64,000 nucleotides of DNA, from positions 1-64,000 of the forward strand of contig CAADGT010000084.1 of the NCBI GenBank assembly GCA_900696595.1, written 5' to 3'. The translations under genes and the position numbers were made by a program. Positions within the stretch are counted from its first letter, which is position 1; each line of letters starts with the position of its first letter. The notes beneath the pieces were generated by a model, which was given only the letters and a program-made list of their open reading frames with translations, did not search any database and was not told the DNA's origin. Positions 34,079 to 43,369 of this stretch are shown here, piece after piece. The DNA comes from an uncultured Chloroflexota bacterium. GTDB taxonomy: Bacteria > Chloroflexota > Anaerolineae > Anaerolineales > Villigracilaceae.

Positions 34079-36697
34079 ATGCCCGCAGAAAAATGGCAGT
34101 CCGGCTTGCAAAATTTCCTCCACATGGCGGGCGATAACGAAGGGGATTTTTCCAGATCGCTCCTGTCTTCCTTGATCCCCCAGTTCCAGAAAAAGGGAGA
34201 CGGCTCATCGTCCGCGTCGGGAGCGGAGGGCGCCCCCGAAAAAATGAGTCTACCCGACATCCTTCCCATCCTGCCCCTGCGCGGCGTGGTCGTCTATCCA
34301 AACACCGCCGTCCCGCTCACGGTTGGACAGCCGCGCTCCATCCGCCTCGTGGACGACGTTGTCAGCGCCGACAAACTCGTTGGGCTGGTGGCTGCGATCA
34401 ACCCCGAATTGGAGACGCCGGGACCGAACGAATTATATAAAGTAGGCACCATCGCCACCGTCCATCGTTTGCTTCGCGCTCCTGATGGGACGGTCAGGCT
34501 TCTCGTGCAAGGCATGGAGCGCTTCCGCCTCGGCGAATTTGTCGAAGAGGAACCCTACCTTAAAGCCCGCATTCTGCGCGCGCCTGAATCGGACGAAAGA
34601 AACATCGAAACTGACGCCCTCGCCCGCAACGCCCGCGACCAGTTTCAGGCGATCACGCAGATGATTCCCTCCTTCCCGGAGGAACTGGCCAGCTCCATCC
34701 TCTCGCTCGAAGACCCGCTTCAGACCGTGTACACCATCGCCAACTTCCAGCGCATCGAGTTGAAGGATGCGCAGGAGATTCTCGACCTCGATTCGGTCTA
34801 CGACAAATTAAAGAAATTGATCGGCTTGCTCGTGCGCGAAGCCGAAGTCCTGACCATCGGGCAGAAGATCCAAAACGAGGCGCGCGGCGAGATCGAAAAA
34901 GTCCAGCGCGACTACTTCCTGCGCGAACAGATGAAAGCCATCCAGCGCGAACTCGGCGAACGCGATGAACAGGGCGTCGAAATCGAAGAGTTTCGCAAGA
35001 AAATCGAAGAAGCGAAAATGCCCGAAGAGGCGGATAAACAGGCGAAGCGCGAACTGGACCGCCTCTCACGCCTGCCGACCGCCGCCGCAGAATACGGCGT
35101 CATCCGCACCTATCTCGACACGCTCGTCTCGCTTCCGTGGGCGACCGGCACCGAGGACAACCTTGACATCTCCCATGCGCGACAGGTCTTGAACAAAGAT
35201 CACTACGGCTTGGAGGATGTGAAAGACCGCATCCTTGAGTTTCTTGCCATCCGCAAACTGCGCCTCGACCGGATCAACGACAAGAAGGAAGAATCTACCG
35301 ATTTAATCCGCCGCGAGCGCGAGGGCGTCATCCTCTGTTTCGTCGGCCCGCCCGGGGTTGGCAAGACCTCCCTGGGACAATCCATCGCCCACGCCATGGG
35401 ACGCAAATTCATCCGCGCCTCGCTCGGCGGCGTGCGCGACGAAGCCGAGATTCGCGGACATCGCCGCACCTACATCGGCGCCATGCCGGGGCGCATCCTG
35501 CAATCCCTGCGGCGCATCGGCTCGCGCAACCCGGTCTTCATGCTCGACGAAGTGGATAAACTCACCAACGACTTTCACGGCGACCCGTCCTCCGCCCTGC
35601 TCGAAGTCCTCGACCCCGAACAGAACGGCGAATTCCGCGACAACTACCTCGAAGTCGCCTACGACCTCTCGCAGGTCTTCTTCATCGCCACCGCCAACAC
35701 GCTCGAATACATCCCCGGCCCCCTGCGCGACCGCATGGAGATGATCTACCTCTCCGGCTACACCGAAAGCGAAAAAATGCACATCGCGCGCGGATATCTG
35801 ATCCCGCGCCAGATCCGCGAAAACAGCCTGCGCAAGAACGAAGTCACCTTCAGCGACGAAGCCTTGAAGATGATCATCCGCCAATACACGCGCGAAGCGG
35901 GCGTGCGCAATTTGGAGCGCAAGATCGGCGCGGTTTGCCGCAAAGTCGGAACGCATATCGCCGAAGGCAAGGCGAAGAAATATCGCATTAACCCAAAACG
36001 GGTCGAAACCTTCCTCGACACCCCGATCTTCCTTGGACCCGAAGAACTCAACAAACGCACCTCCATCCCCGGCGTCGTCCCGGGACTCGCGTGGACGTCC
36101 TTCGGCGGCGACGTCATGCTGATCGAAGCCACCGCCATGCCCGGCGGGCGCGGATTCCAGATCACCGGCTCGGTCGGCAACGTCATGCAAGAATCGGCCC
36201 GCGCCGCATTATCCTACGTCCGCTCCCGCTCCGAAGACTTCAGCATCCCGCATGAATACTTCGACAAGCACGACATCCACATGCACGTCCCGGCCGGCTC
36301 CACGCCCAAAGACGGCCCCTCTGCCGGAATCACCATGGCAGCCTCGCTCATCTCCCTCATCACCGGGCGCAAGGCCAACCCCCAAATTGGCATGACCGGC
36401 GAGATCACCCTCCGGGGTCAGGTGTTGCCCATCGGCGGCGTCAAAGAAAAAGTCCTCGCCGCGCATCGAAGCGGACTCAGCACAGTCATCCTCCCCAAAC
36501 AGAACGAAAAAGACCTGGACGACGTGCCGGACGAGATACGCAAATCCATGAAGTTCGTATTCGCCGAAAGCGTGGACGACGTTATTTCCGCCGCATTAGA
36601 GAAACCGAAAGGCAAAAAGAAAAAACCGGGCAAAACGGCAAAACCCAAAACGAAGAGAGCAAAAAAGAATGGCAAAACAAAAAATCCTGCTCGCTGA
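34079..36697 (+). CDS. lon: ATP-dependent protease Lon
   Basis: 872 aa. An extra N-terminal segment of about 60 residues, Ser/Gly-rich at the end, precedes the LON substrate-binding domain ([19 protein letters not shown]). AAA+ motifs are Walker A GPPGVGKT, Walker [11 protein letters not shown] and [11 protein letters not shown]. The protease domain has the catalytic Ser in [11 protein letters not shown] (around residue 750) and Lys in [11 protein letters not shown] (around 790). The tail is Lys-rich. The receiver gene starts 29 bp inside its 3' end. Confidence 0.97.
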   Translation: MPAEKWQSGLQNFLHMAGDNEGDFSRSLLSSLIPQFQKKGDGSSSASGAEGAPEKMSLPDILPILPLRGVVVYPNTAVPLTVGQPRSIRLVDDVVSADKLVGLVAAINPELETPGPNELYKVGTIATVHRLLRAPDGTVRLLVQGMERFRLGEFVEEEPYLKARILRAPESDERNIETDALARNARDQFQAITQMIPSFPEELASSILSLEDPLQTVYTIANFQRIELKDAQEILDLDSVYDKLKKLIGLLVREAEVLTIGQKIQNEARGEIEKVQRDYFLREQMKAIQRELGERDEQGVEIEEFRKKIEEAKMPEEADKQAKRELDRLSRLPTAAAEYGVIRTYLDTLVSLPWATGTEDNLDISHARQVLNKDHYGLEDVKDRILEFLAIRKLRLDRINDKKEESTDLIRREREGVILCFVGPPGVGKTSLGQSIAHAMGRKFIRASLGGVRDEAEIRGHRRTYIGAMPGRILQSLRRIGSRNPVFMLDEVDKLTNDFHGDPSSALLEVLDPEQNGEFRDNYLEVAYDLSQVFFIATANTLEYIPGPLRDRMEMIYLSGYTESEKMHIARGYLIPRQIRENSLRKNEVTFSDEALKMIIRQYTREAGVRNLERKIGAVCRKVGTHIAEGKAKKYRINPKRVETFLDTPIFLGPEELNKRTSIPGVVPGLAWTSFGGDVMLIEATAMPGGRGFQITGSVGNVMQESARAALSYVRSRSEDFSIPHEYFDKHDIHMHVPAGSTPKDGPSAGITMAASLISLITGRKANPQIGMTGEITLRGQVLPIGGVKEKVLAAHRSGLSTVILPKQNEKDLDDVPDEIRKSMKFVFAESVDDVISAALEKPKGKKKKPGKTAKPKTKRAKKNGKTKNPAR

Positions 36698-37031
36698 GGA
36701 CGATCACACCATGGTTTCCCTGCTGACGACGCTCCTGACGATGGAGGGTTATGAAGTGACCAGCATAGACGCCGGCGCGGACGTGGTCGCCGCCGCGCGC
36801 TCCATCAAACCCGACGCGCTGATCCTGGACGTGCATCTCTTCGGGCAGAACGGGTTGGATATTATGGAAAAATTGCGCAAGTCGAAAGACACAAACAGAC
36901 TGCGCGTGTTGATGTCTTCCGGCGCAAACGTGCGCGAGGAATGTATACAACGCGGCGCAGACGGCTTCCTGATGAAACCCTACATGCCCGACGACCTGTT
37001 CAACCTGCTTCGGCGGGTCATCTCTCCATGA
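36669..37031 (+). CDS. Single-domain response regulator (CheY-like)
   Basis: 120 aa, a receiver domain only: acidic pair LLAEDDH, phosphoacceptor Asp in [15 protein letters not shown], Ser/Thr switch LMSSGA and Lys in [12 protein letters not shown]. It has no output domain. It starts within the Lys-rich 3' end of lon and is followed by a GNAT gene in ATGA overlap. The kinase partner is unknown. Confidence 0.9.
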   Translation: MAKQKILLAEDDHTMVSLLTTLLTMEGYEVTSIDAGADVVAAARSIKPDALILDVHLFGQNGLDIMEKLRKSKDTNRLRVLMSSGANVREECIQRGADGFLMKPYMPDDLFNLLRRVISP

Positions 37032-37450
37032 AGATACGCCAATTCGATTTCGCCGCAGATTACGAGCGCGTCGTCAAATTGTGGGAGACCATCGAAATCG
37101 GCATGCGCGTCGGTCCCTCCGACGCGCCCGATGAGATAAAAAAGAAACTCGAGCGCGACCCCGACCTCTTCCTGGTCGCCGAAAACAAAAACGAGATCGT
37201 CGGCTCGATCATTGGCGCCTTCGACGGACGCCGCGGCATGATATACCACCTCGCCGTGCGGAGCGATTTCCGTCGCAGGGGGATCGGGCAGGCATTGCTG
37301 ACGGAAGTCGAAAAGCGTCTCAAGGCAAAAGGCTGCATCAAGTGCCTGCTCATCGTGACGGACGACAACGACGGCGCAAAACATTTCTACCATGAGCGCG
37401 GCTGGAATTTGCTCCCCGACGATCGCGTCTTCTCGAAGATGTTCGTATGA
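37028..37450 (+). CDS. GNAT-family N-acetyltransferase
   Basis: 140 aa from ATG 37028, overlapping the receiver stop. The acetyl-CoA site is visible as YHLAVRSDFRRRGIGQALL, with a late TDDNDGAKHFYHERGW motif typical of RimI-like GNATs. The substrate is unknown; coupling with the receiver suggests joint expression. Confidence 0.9.
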   Translation: MKIRQFDFAADYERVVKLWETIEIGMRVGPSDAPDEIKKKLERDPDLFLVAENKNEIVGSIIGAFDGRRGMIYHLAVRSDFRRRGIGQALLTEVEKRLKAKGCIKCLLIVTDDNDGAKHFYHERGWNLLPDDRVFSKMFV

Positions 37451-37501
37451 CGATTCTAAAAATGATCCTGCGTCGTTCCCGGCGCGGGGAGCGGTAAACA
37501 C

Positions 37502-37996
37502 ATGACGATTCGATTTGGGATCATCACCCTCTCCGACCGATCCGCGCGCGGCGAACGGGAAGACGCCTCCGCTCCCGCCCTCGCCTCTTTTCTCCAAGCC
37601 GAAAACTGTTCGGTCTTAAAGCGCCTCATCCTCCCCGACGACGAATCTGCGCTGCGCCAGACCCTCGCGGAATGGGCGGACAGCGACGAACTCGACGTGA
37701 TCCTCACAACGGGAAGCACCGGCTTCTCGCCCCGCGACATCGCCCCCGAAGCGACCAAAGCCGTCGTTGAAAAAGACGCCCCCGGCCTCGCCGAAGCGAT
37801 GCGCGCTCAATCGCTCACGAAAACCAAACACGCCATGCTCTCGCGCGCCGCAGCCGGTATCCGCGGCAGAACCCTGATCATCAACCTGCCCGGCAGCCCC
37901 AGGGGCGCGCTTGAGAACCTGGGCTTTATCTTCCCCGCCCTCCCGCACGCCGTCCAACTCCTGCGTGAAGACCCGCGCTCCGAAGCGTCGCATTGA
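37502..37996 (+). CDS. mog: Molybdopterin adenylyltransferase (Mog/MoaB family)
   Basis: 164 aa. The MoCF-binding core is present: IITLSDRSARGEREDAS, DVILTTGSTGFSPRDIAPEAT and INLPGSPRGALENL. It adenylates molybdopterin before Mo insertion. No other moa/moe genes are in the window. Confidence 0.9.
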   Translation: MTIRFGIITLSDRSARGEREDASAPALASFLQAENCSVLKRLILPDDESALRQTLAEWADSDELDVILTTGSTGFSPRDIAPEATKAVVEKDAPGLAEAMRAQSLTKTKHAMLSRAAAGIRGRTLIINLPGSPRGALENLGFIFPALPHAVQLLREDPRSEASH

Positions 37997-37997
37997 A

Positions 37998-38225
37998 GCG
38001 CGGGACGCAAAGCCCCCGGATTTTGCCTCGAAAGCCGAGAGACTTTCGACTCCGCCCCTGACAACCTTTGCGCGCGTCTTGCCCGGTGTGCAAGCAAAGG
38101 TTGTCAGCGCCTCCGCTCAAGCCGCCGTCCTGTGCGAAGCCCCCTGTGGGCGGCGGTTTACGAGGGAAATCCCGCGCCGAGGACGGCGCTGGGAGCAGGT
38201 TACCTGACATGTTTTGCATGCACAC
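37998..38225. repeat. Composite repeat: family E copy 2 followed by family A copy 2
   Basis: The gap between mog and efp (314 bp) is filled mainly by repeats. 37998-38075 aligns with the family E copy at 29585-29665 (GATTTTGCCTCGAAAG). CTGACAACCTTTGC (38058-38071) and GCAAAGGTTGTCAG (38094-38107) are perfect 14-bp inverted repeats. 38088-38223 is a family A copy with imperfect ends GTGCAAGCAAAGG / GTTTTGCATGCAC and the shared CTCAAGCCGCCGTCC core. The rest holds the efp promoter and leader. Confidence 0.7.
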
Positions 38226-38262
38226 TTGCCCGGTCTACTAGCCATGAATCGCAACTCATTGG

Positions 38263-38268
38263 TATAAT
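38263..38268 (+). promoter_or_regulatory. Extended -10 element (TGGTATAAT) of efp
   Basis: TGGTATAAT has the extended TGn form. It lies 42 bp before the efp ATG and is followed by AAGGAAAT. No -35 was seen. Confidence 0.5.
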
Positions 38269-38310
38269 CCGCCCGCTTTCATAAAAACCAAACCAAGGAA
38301 ATACAATTGT

Positions 38311-38868
38311 ATGATAGATGTAAACGAACTTCGCAAAGGAGTCACCTTCGAACTCGACGGCGGACTCTATAAAGTGGTGGACTACAGCCATAACAAGACC
38401 GGGCGCGGCAATGCCAACATCCGCATCAAGGCGCGCAACCTGCTCACCGGCGCCAACATCGAACGCACCTTCAATTCGGGGCTTTCCGTGCAGGATGTCA
38501 GCCTTGATTTCGCCAACGTCTCCTACCTTTATAACGACGGCGACCTGTACTATTTCATGGATAAAGTCACCTTCGAACAGCCCGCCATCAAAAAAGAATC
38601 GCTCGGCGAAAGCGCGCAATACCTCCAGGAAGGCATGGAGGTCAAACTGACCTTCTACAAAGGCGAAGCCATAGACGTGGAAATGCCCACCTCGGTGGAT
38701 TTGAAAGTCGTCGAAGCCGAAATGGCGATCCGCGGCGACACCGCCACTGGTGTGACGAAGAAAGTCACGACCGAGACCGGGTTGACCGTGCAATGTCCGA
38801 ACTTCGTCAACGTGGGCGACACCATCCGCGTGGACACGCGCACGGGCGAGTACGTCACGCGCGTGTAA
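38311..38868 (+). CDS. efp: Translation elongation factor P, Arg-tip type
   Basis: 185 aa, three beta-barrel domains as expected. It relieves ribosome stalling at polyproline. The domain I loop that reaches the peptidyl-transferase centre reads NKTGRGNANI, with Arg32 where E. coli has the beta-lysylated Lys34. Arg32 EF-Ps in Pseudomonas and relatives are rhamnosylated by EarP; no modification gene lies nearby. The C-terminal signature VGDTIRVDTRTGEYVTRV confirms the family. The Cys-rich gene begins 2 bp later. Confidence 0.95.
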   Translation: MIDVNELRKGVTFELDGGLYKVVDYSHNKTGRGNANIRIKARNLLTGANIERTFNSGLSVQDVSLDFANVSYLYNDGDLYYFMDKVTFEQPAIKKESLGESAQYLQEGMEVKLTFYKGEAIDVEMPTSVDLKVVEAEMAIRGDTATGVTKKVTTETGLTVQCPNFVNVGDTIRVDTRTGEYVTRV

Positions 38869-38870
38869 AG

Positions 38871-39203
38871 ATGAAAACCCCCTCCGGTCAGGAGTGCATA
38901 CACTTCTACGGCGACTACTTCCGCGGCAAAAACGTGGAGGAATGCCGGTTACTCAAGGCGCAGAACCAGCCGTGGACGCGCGACCTGTGCGCGACCTGCC
39001 CGGTTCCGGCGATCGCCCGCGCCAACTCCTGCCAGCATATGAAACTGAACGCCGTTGTCGCGCGTCCTTTGACCGCCCTTTTTCAACGCCGCGTCCAGGT
39101 TCAGGCAATTTGTGAAAAATCGAAACAAAACATCCCAGAACCTCAGGTAGGGTGCGGCGAATGTCACGCCCTGCCGTTCAAGTTCGAGATCCGCGAAAAT
39201 TGA
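38871..39203 (+). CDS. Small cysteine-rich protein of unknown function
   Basis: 110 aa from ATG 38871, right after efp. It has cysteines at CIHFYGD, EECRLL, LCATCPVPAIARANSC, AICEKS and VGCGECHAL, enough for a zinc or iron-sulphur site. No signal peptide or membrane helix. No family was recognised. Its position suggests co-transcription with efp. Confidence 0.6.
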   Translation: MKTPSGQECIHFYGDYFRGKNVEECRLLKAQNQPWTRDLCATCPVPAIARANSCQHMKLNAVVARPLTALFQRRVQVQAICEKSKQNIPEPQVGCGECHALPFKFEIREN

Positions 39204-39359
39204 ATCCGCTAAAAGAACGTTTCTTGAGTCATTCCTGCGCGCAGAATTGACCGATTGCGCCGACAAACACGGTTTTTTTTTGATTGTGATAATTCCGCAA
39301 GGATGCGCGCCTTCCGCGCGCCCAAGAAAAAGTCTTTAAAGCGGGGGAAATTTCACCTC

Positions 39360-40559
39360 ATGACCCTGACCCTCCTGCTCGACCTCGACGACACCCTGCT
39401 CGGAACAAACCAGGACGTTTTCATACCCGCCTACTTTCAGGCGCTCTCAGCCCGCCTTGCGCCGACCCTCGCCCCGGCGCTCGTTGCGCGCGCGCTCCTC
39501 GCAGGCACAAGCGCCATGAACGGAAGCGAAAACCATTCGCGCCCCTTGAGCGAAGTATTCGACGACGTCTTCTACCCGACGCTCGGCTTGCAGAAGGGGA
39601 ATCTCGATTCTGCGATCGAAAAATTCTACGACGAAACCTTCCCCACGCTCGAACCCGTCACACAGAAAAAGCCCGATGCGAAACCGTTCGTGGAGTGGGC
39701 AAAGACGCAGGGCTTTCGACTCGTCGTCGCCACCGACCCGCTCCTGCCGCGCAAGGCGACCTATCACCGCATTCGCTGGGCGGGCTTCGACCCGGCCGAA
39801 TTCGAGCTCATTTCCAGCTTCGAAGATTTTCATTTTTCCAAATCCTTCCCCGCATACTACGCCGAAGTCCTCGGGCGCATCGGCTGGCAGGAGGGACCCG
39901 TCCTGATGGTGGGCAACGACCTGCAACGCGACATCCTTCCGGCGAAGCGGCTTGGGTTGCAGACCTTCTTCCTGGACGGCGAATCCGCCTCAAATCCCGG
40001 ACCCGAGGCGGGGCTGCGCGGATCGCTGCCTGATCTCCGCCGATACCTTGAGTCCGCAGATCACAGCGTTTTGAATCCGAATTTCACGTCGAAGGAATCC
40101 ATCCTGGCTATCCACGCATCCACGCCCGCCGTATTGAACGGACTGACGCGCGGCTTGTCGCCGGAACAGTGGACGCGAAAACCTTCGCCGGCTGAATGGA
40201 ATCTGACCGAATTGATCTGTCATTTGCGCGACACCGAGCGAGAGATCCATCACATGCAGTTGAAGTTGTTCGACGCGGGCAGCGAGCCTTTCATCCCGCG
40301 TCCCGATACCGGCGTTTGGGCGAGCCAGCGCGATTATCTTCATGAAGACGGCGCGTCGGCTTTGCGCGAGTTTAACGAAGCGCGACAAGACACGCTCGAA
40401 ATGTTGAAGAATATGCCGGGCGCGGGCTGGGAGCGCAGGGCGCGCCATGCCATCTTCGGACCGACCAACTACCGCGAATTCGCCGGGTTCATGGCGGATC
40501 ATGACCGGATGCACATCCAGCAGGCGTGGAAGTTGTTGAAAAACATTTCTCGCGAATGA
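39360..40559 (+). CDS. HAD hydrolase fused to a DinB-like domain
   Basis: 399 aa from ATG 39360. Residues 1-235 form a HAD hydrolase: DLDDTLLG with the nucleophile Asp at residue 8, VVATDPLLPRKATYHRI, and motif IV MVGNDLQRDILPAKRLGLQT. Residues about 250-399 fit the DinB/YfiT four-helix fold (VLNGLTRGLSPEQWTRKPSP, NLTELICHLRDTE, ADHDRMHIQQAWKL), with His residues placed as in metal-binding members. The fusion suggests one pathway for both activities, but neither substrate is known. Confidence 0.82.
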   Translation: MTLTLLLDLDDTLLGTNQDVFIPAYFQALSARLAPTLAPALVARALLAGTSAMNGSENHSRPLSEVFDDVFYPTLGLQKGNLDSAIEKFYDETFPTLEPVTQKKPDAKPFVEWAKTQGFRLVVATDPLLPRKATYHRIRWAGFDPAEFELISSFEDFHFSKSFPAYYAEVLGRIGWQEGPVLMVGNDLQRDILPAKRLGLQTFFLDGESASNPGPEAGLRGSLPDLRRYLESADHSVLNPNFTSKESILAIHASTPAVLNGLTRGLSPEQWTRKPSPAEWNLTELICHLRDTEREIHHMQLKLFDAGSEPFIPRPDTGVWASQRDYLHEDGASALREFNEARQDTLEMLKNMPGAGWERRARHAIFGPTNYREFAGFMADHDRMHIQQAWKLLKNISRE

Positions 40560-40673
40560 TTCGCCGGTTGTGCGGGGGCGGGATTTTTGCGCGTGTCTAT
40601 TCCCATTATTTTGTGTTAATGAGAGCAAGTTCGTTTATACAGGTGTACAGCCCTTTGAAGGAGTTCCCGGTAA

Positions 40674-41921
40674 ATGAGAAAACGAGTGGTTGTGACAGGT
40701 CTGGGCTGCGTCAGCCCGCTGGGGAATAATGTCCAAGAAACGTGGAGCGCGCTGCTTGCGGGGAAATCCGGCGCGGCTCCGATAACTTCGTTCGATACCG
40801 GCGCGCACAAGACGAAATTCGCCGCCGAGGTGAAAGGCTTTGACGGCGCGGCATTGCTCGGCGGACGCGAAGCGCGCAAAATGGATCGCTTCGCGCAGTT
40901 CGCCATCGCCGCCGCCATCGAGGCGCTCGAGGGATCCGGTTTGAAGGTGGACGAATCGAACCGCGACCGGGTCGGCATTCTGATCGGCTCCGGCATCGGC
41001 GGCGTCATCACGACCATCGAACAGTATCAGGTCTATCAGGCCCGGGGGCCCGAGCGGGTCAGCCCCTTTTTAGTCCCCATGATGATCTCAGACAGCGCGG
41101 CGGGGAATCTAGCCATCCGCATTGGAGCGCGCGGCCCGAACATGTCGCTGGCGACAGCCTGCGCCTCCGGCACAAACGCCCTGGGCGAGGCGGCGGAGAT
41201 GATCCGGCGCGGCGCGGCGGACGCGATGATCGCAGGCGCGTCCGAAGCGGCGATTCACCCGCTGACGATGGCGGGCATGAACGTCATGACCGCCCTCTCG
41301 ACCCGCAACGACGACCCCGAGCGCGCATCCCGCCCCTTCGACAAGGATCGCGATGGCTTTCTGATGGGCGAGGGCGCGGCGATTCTTATTCTTGAATCGC
41401 TCGAAAACGCTCAGTCTCGCGGCGCGAAGATTCTTTGCGAATTTACCGGCTATGGCACAAGCGACGACGCGCATCACATTTCCGCCCCGGCCGAGAACGG
41501 CGAAGGCGCGGCAATCTCGATGACCAATGCCCTGCGGGATTCCGGCTTCAAGAAAACGGATATTCAATACATCAACGCGCACGGCACATCCACACAGTTG
41601 AACGACAAGAGCGAGACGGCCGCCATCAAGACCGTCTTCGGCGAACAGGCGTATCAACTTGCCGTCTCCTCCACCAAGTCCATGACCGGGCATCTGTTGG
41701 GCGCGTCCGGCGCGCTGGAGGGCGTCATCTCCGCGCTCGCCATCATGGATCAGACCCTGCCGCCCACCATTAATTACGAAACGCCCGACCCGGTCTGCGA
41801 CCTGGATTATGTGCCGAACCAGCCGCGCAAAACGAGCGTGGAGAATGTCATGTCCAATTCGTTCGGCTTTGGCGGGCACAACGCCACATTGATCCTCAGC
41901 CGATTTCAGCAAGGAGAATAA
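40674..41921 (+). CDS. fabF: 3-oxoacyl-[ACP] synthase II
   Basis: 415 aa. The Cys-His-His triad is visible: Cys163 in TACASGTNALGEA, His in NAHGTSTQLNDKSET and His in KSMTGHLLGASGALE. It elongates acyl-ACP in fatty acid synthesis. RBS GAAGGAG lies before the ATG. fabH starts immediately after its stop. No acpP or fabD/G is nearby. Confidence 0.96.
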   Translation: MRKRVVVTGLGCVSPLGNNVQETWSALLAGKSGAAPITSFDTGAHKTKFAAEVKGFDGAALLGGREARKMDRFAQFAIAAAIEALEGSGLKVDESNRDRVGILIGSGIGGVITTIEQYQVYQARGPERVSPFLVPMMISDSAAGNLAIRIGARGPNMSLATACASGTNALGEAAEMIRRGAADAMIAGASEAAIHPLTMAGMNVMTALSTRNDDPERASRPFDKDRDGFLMGEGAAILILESLENAQSRGAKILCEFTGYGTSDDAHHISAPAENGEGAAISMTNALRDSGFKKTDIQYINAHGTSTQLNDKSETAAIKTVFGEQAYQLAVSSTKSMTGHLLGASGALEGVISALAIMDQTLPPTINYETPDPVCDLDYVPNQPRKTSVENVMSNSFGFGGHNATLILSRFQQGE

Positions 41922-43025
41922 ATGCCATACGCGCATATCACGGGCTGGGGCGTCTCCGTCCCCGAACCTGTATTAACCAACGACGATATCGCCAAGATGG
42001 TGGATACGAACGACGAATGGATCCGCGAACGCACGGGCATCCGCGAAAGGCGCATCGCCCGCGAAGACCAGTACACCTCCACGCTCGCAATCGAAGCCTC
42101 GCTCAAAGCCCTGCAAGTGGCGAACCTCGCGCCCACCGAACTGGACTTGATCATCGTCTCATCCTCCACCCCCGAGCATATCTTCCCCGCCACCGCCTGC
42201 ATCGTGCAGGACGCAATCGGCGCGACCAAAGCGGGGGCGTTCGACCTGCTGGCTGCCTGCACAGGCTTTATTTACGCCGTGAATATGGCGGGACAGTCCA
42301 TCCGCAGCGGCTCGATCAAGAATGCGCTGGTGATCGGCTCCGAGACCTTGTCGCGTTTCGTGGATTGGAAGGATCGCAACACCTGCATCCTGTTCGGCGA
42401 TGGGGCGGGGGCATTCGTCATGCAGGCGAGCGACCAGCCCGGCGGTTTGCTTTCCGCCGTCATGCGCTCGGACGGTTCCGGCGCGGATTTGCTGACCCTG
42501 CTGGGCGGCGGCGCGCGGTATCCCGCTTCCGAGGCGACTGTCCACGAAGGCAAGCATTACATCCGAATGGAAGGGAAGGCGGTCTTCCGTTTTGCTACAC
42601 GGGCGGTGGGGAGCGTCACCCGCGAAGCCCTCGACCTTGCCGGTTTGAAGGTCGAAGACGTGGACTTGATCGTCCCGCACCAGGCGAATTATCGCATCAT
42701 CGAGACTGCCGCGAAATACCTCAAGATGCCGCTGGAGAAATTCGTAGTCAACGTGGACCGCTACGGCAACACCTCCACCGCCTCCATACCCATTGCGGCG
42801 GTCGAAGCGGTTGAAAAGGGCAAACTGAAAGCAGGGGACAAGGTCGTCTTTGTCGGCTTCGGCGCGGGACTGACCTGGGGCGCCCTCGCCGCCGAGTGGA
42901 CGGGACCCGTCCCGACGAAGAAACACGTCCACCCCGAACAATACCGCTTCTTCGCCCGTCTGCGCTCGCTCGCGCGCCGCGCCCTGCGCTTCATCGAAGG
43001 CTTGTTCTCGCGCCGCGAACTTTAA
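41922..43025 (+). CDS. fabH: 3-oxoacyl-[ACP] synthase III
   Basis: 367 aa, longer than the usual roughly 320 because of a basic C-terminal tail. Catalytic Cys113 (LAACTGFIYAV), His in VPHQANYRIIETAA and Asn in RYGNTSTASIP. It initiates fatty acid synthesis by condensing acyl-CoA with malonyl-ACP. Its ATG touches the fabF stop, with the RBS inside fabF. Confidence 0.94.
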   Translation: MPYAHITGWGVSVPEPVLTNDDIAKMVDTNDEWIRERTGIRERRIAREDQYTSTLAIEASLKALQVANLAPTELDLIIVSSSTPEHIFPATACIVQDAIGATKAGAFDLLAACTGFIYAVNMAGQSIRSGSIKNALVIGSETLSRFVDWKDRNTCILFGDGAGAFVMQASDQPGGLLSAVMRSDGSGADLLTLLGGGARYPASEATVHEGKHYIRMEGKAVFRFATRAVGSVTREALDLAGLKVEDVDLIVPHQANYRIIETAAKYLKMPLEKFVVNVDRYGNTSTASIPIAAVEAVEKGKLKAGDKVVFVGFGAGLTWGALAAEWTGPVPTKKHVHPEQYRFFARLRSLARRALRFIEGLFSRREL

Positions 43026-43083
43026 CCGCTTTCTCAGCCTTTCGTGGTACGATGGGCGCAAGATAAAGAATAGGAGCAATCAC

Positions 43084-43272
43084 ATGCCATTTCGATTTGG
43101 ACCCCTCGAACTGATCATCCTGCTGGCGATCATCGTTCTGCTCTTCGGACCCGGGCGCATCGGCAAGGTGGCGGGAGAGATCGGCAAAAGCATCAAATCC
43201 TTCCGCGACGGCTTGGGCGGCAGGGACGACGATGAAAACCATCCCCCCGTGACCGACGAAAAAAAGACGTAA
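43084..43272 (+). CDS. tatA: Twin-arginine translocase TatA/E family protein
   Basis: 62 aa. A single N-terminal helix (GPLELIILLAIIVLLFGPGRIG) ends in the FGPxR/K hinge, then an amphipathic helix (VAGEIGKSIKSFRDGL) and an acidic tail. It forms the Tat pore for folded proteins. tatC is not in the window. A strong terminator follows. Confidence 0.93.
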   Translation: MPFRFGPLELIILLAIIVLLFGPGRIGKVAGEIGKSIKSFRDGLGGRDDDENHPPVTDEKKT

Positions 43273-43305
43273 GTTGAATTGTCAGCCCGACACCCTGCAA
43301 TAGAA

Positions 43306-43350
43306 ATAAAAAAACAGCCCCGCGAATCTTCCGCGGGGCCGTTTTTTTTT
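43306..43350 (+). terminator. Intrinsic terminator after tatA
   Basis: A stem of AACAGCCCCGCG and CGCGGGGCCGTT (one mismatch), flanked by A-rich sequence upstream and T9 downstream. It lies between tatA and the convergent SET gene and may serve both. Confidence 0.87.
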
Positions 43351-43369
43351 ACGCAACCATCACCGAACG

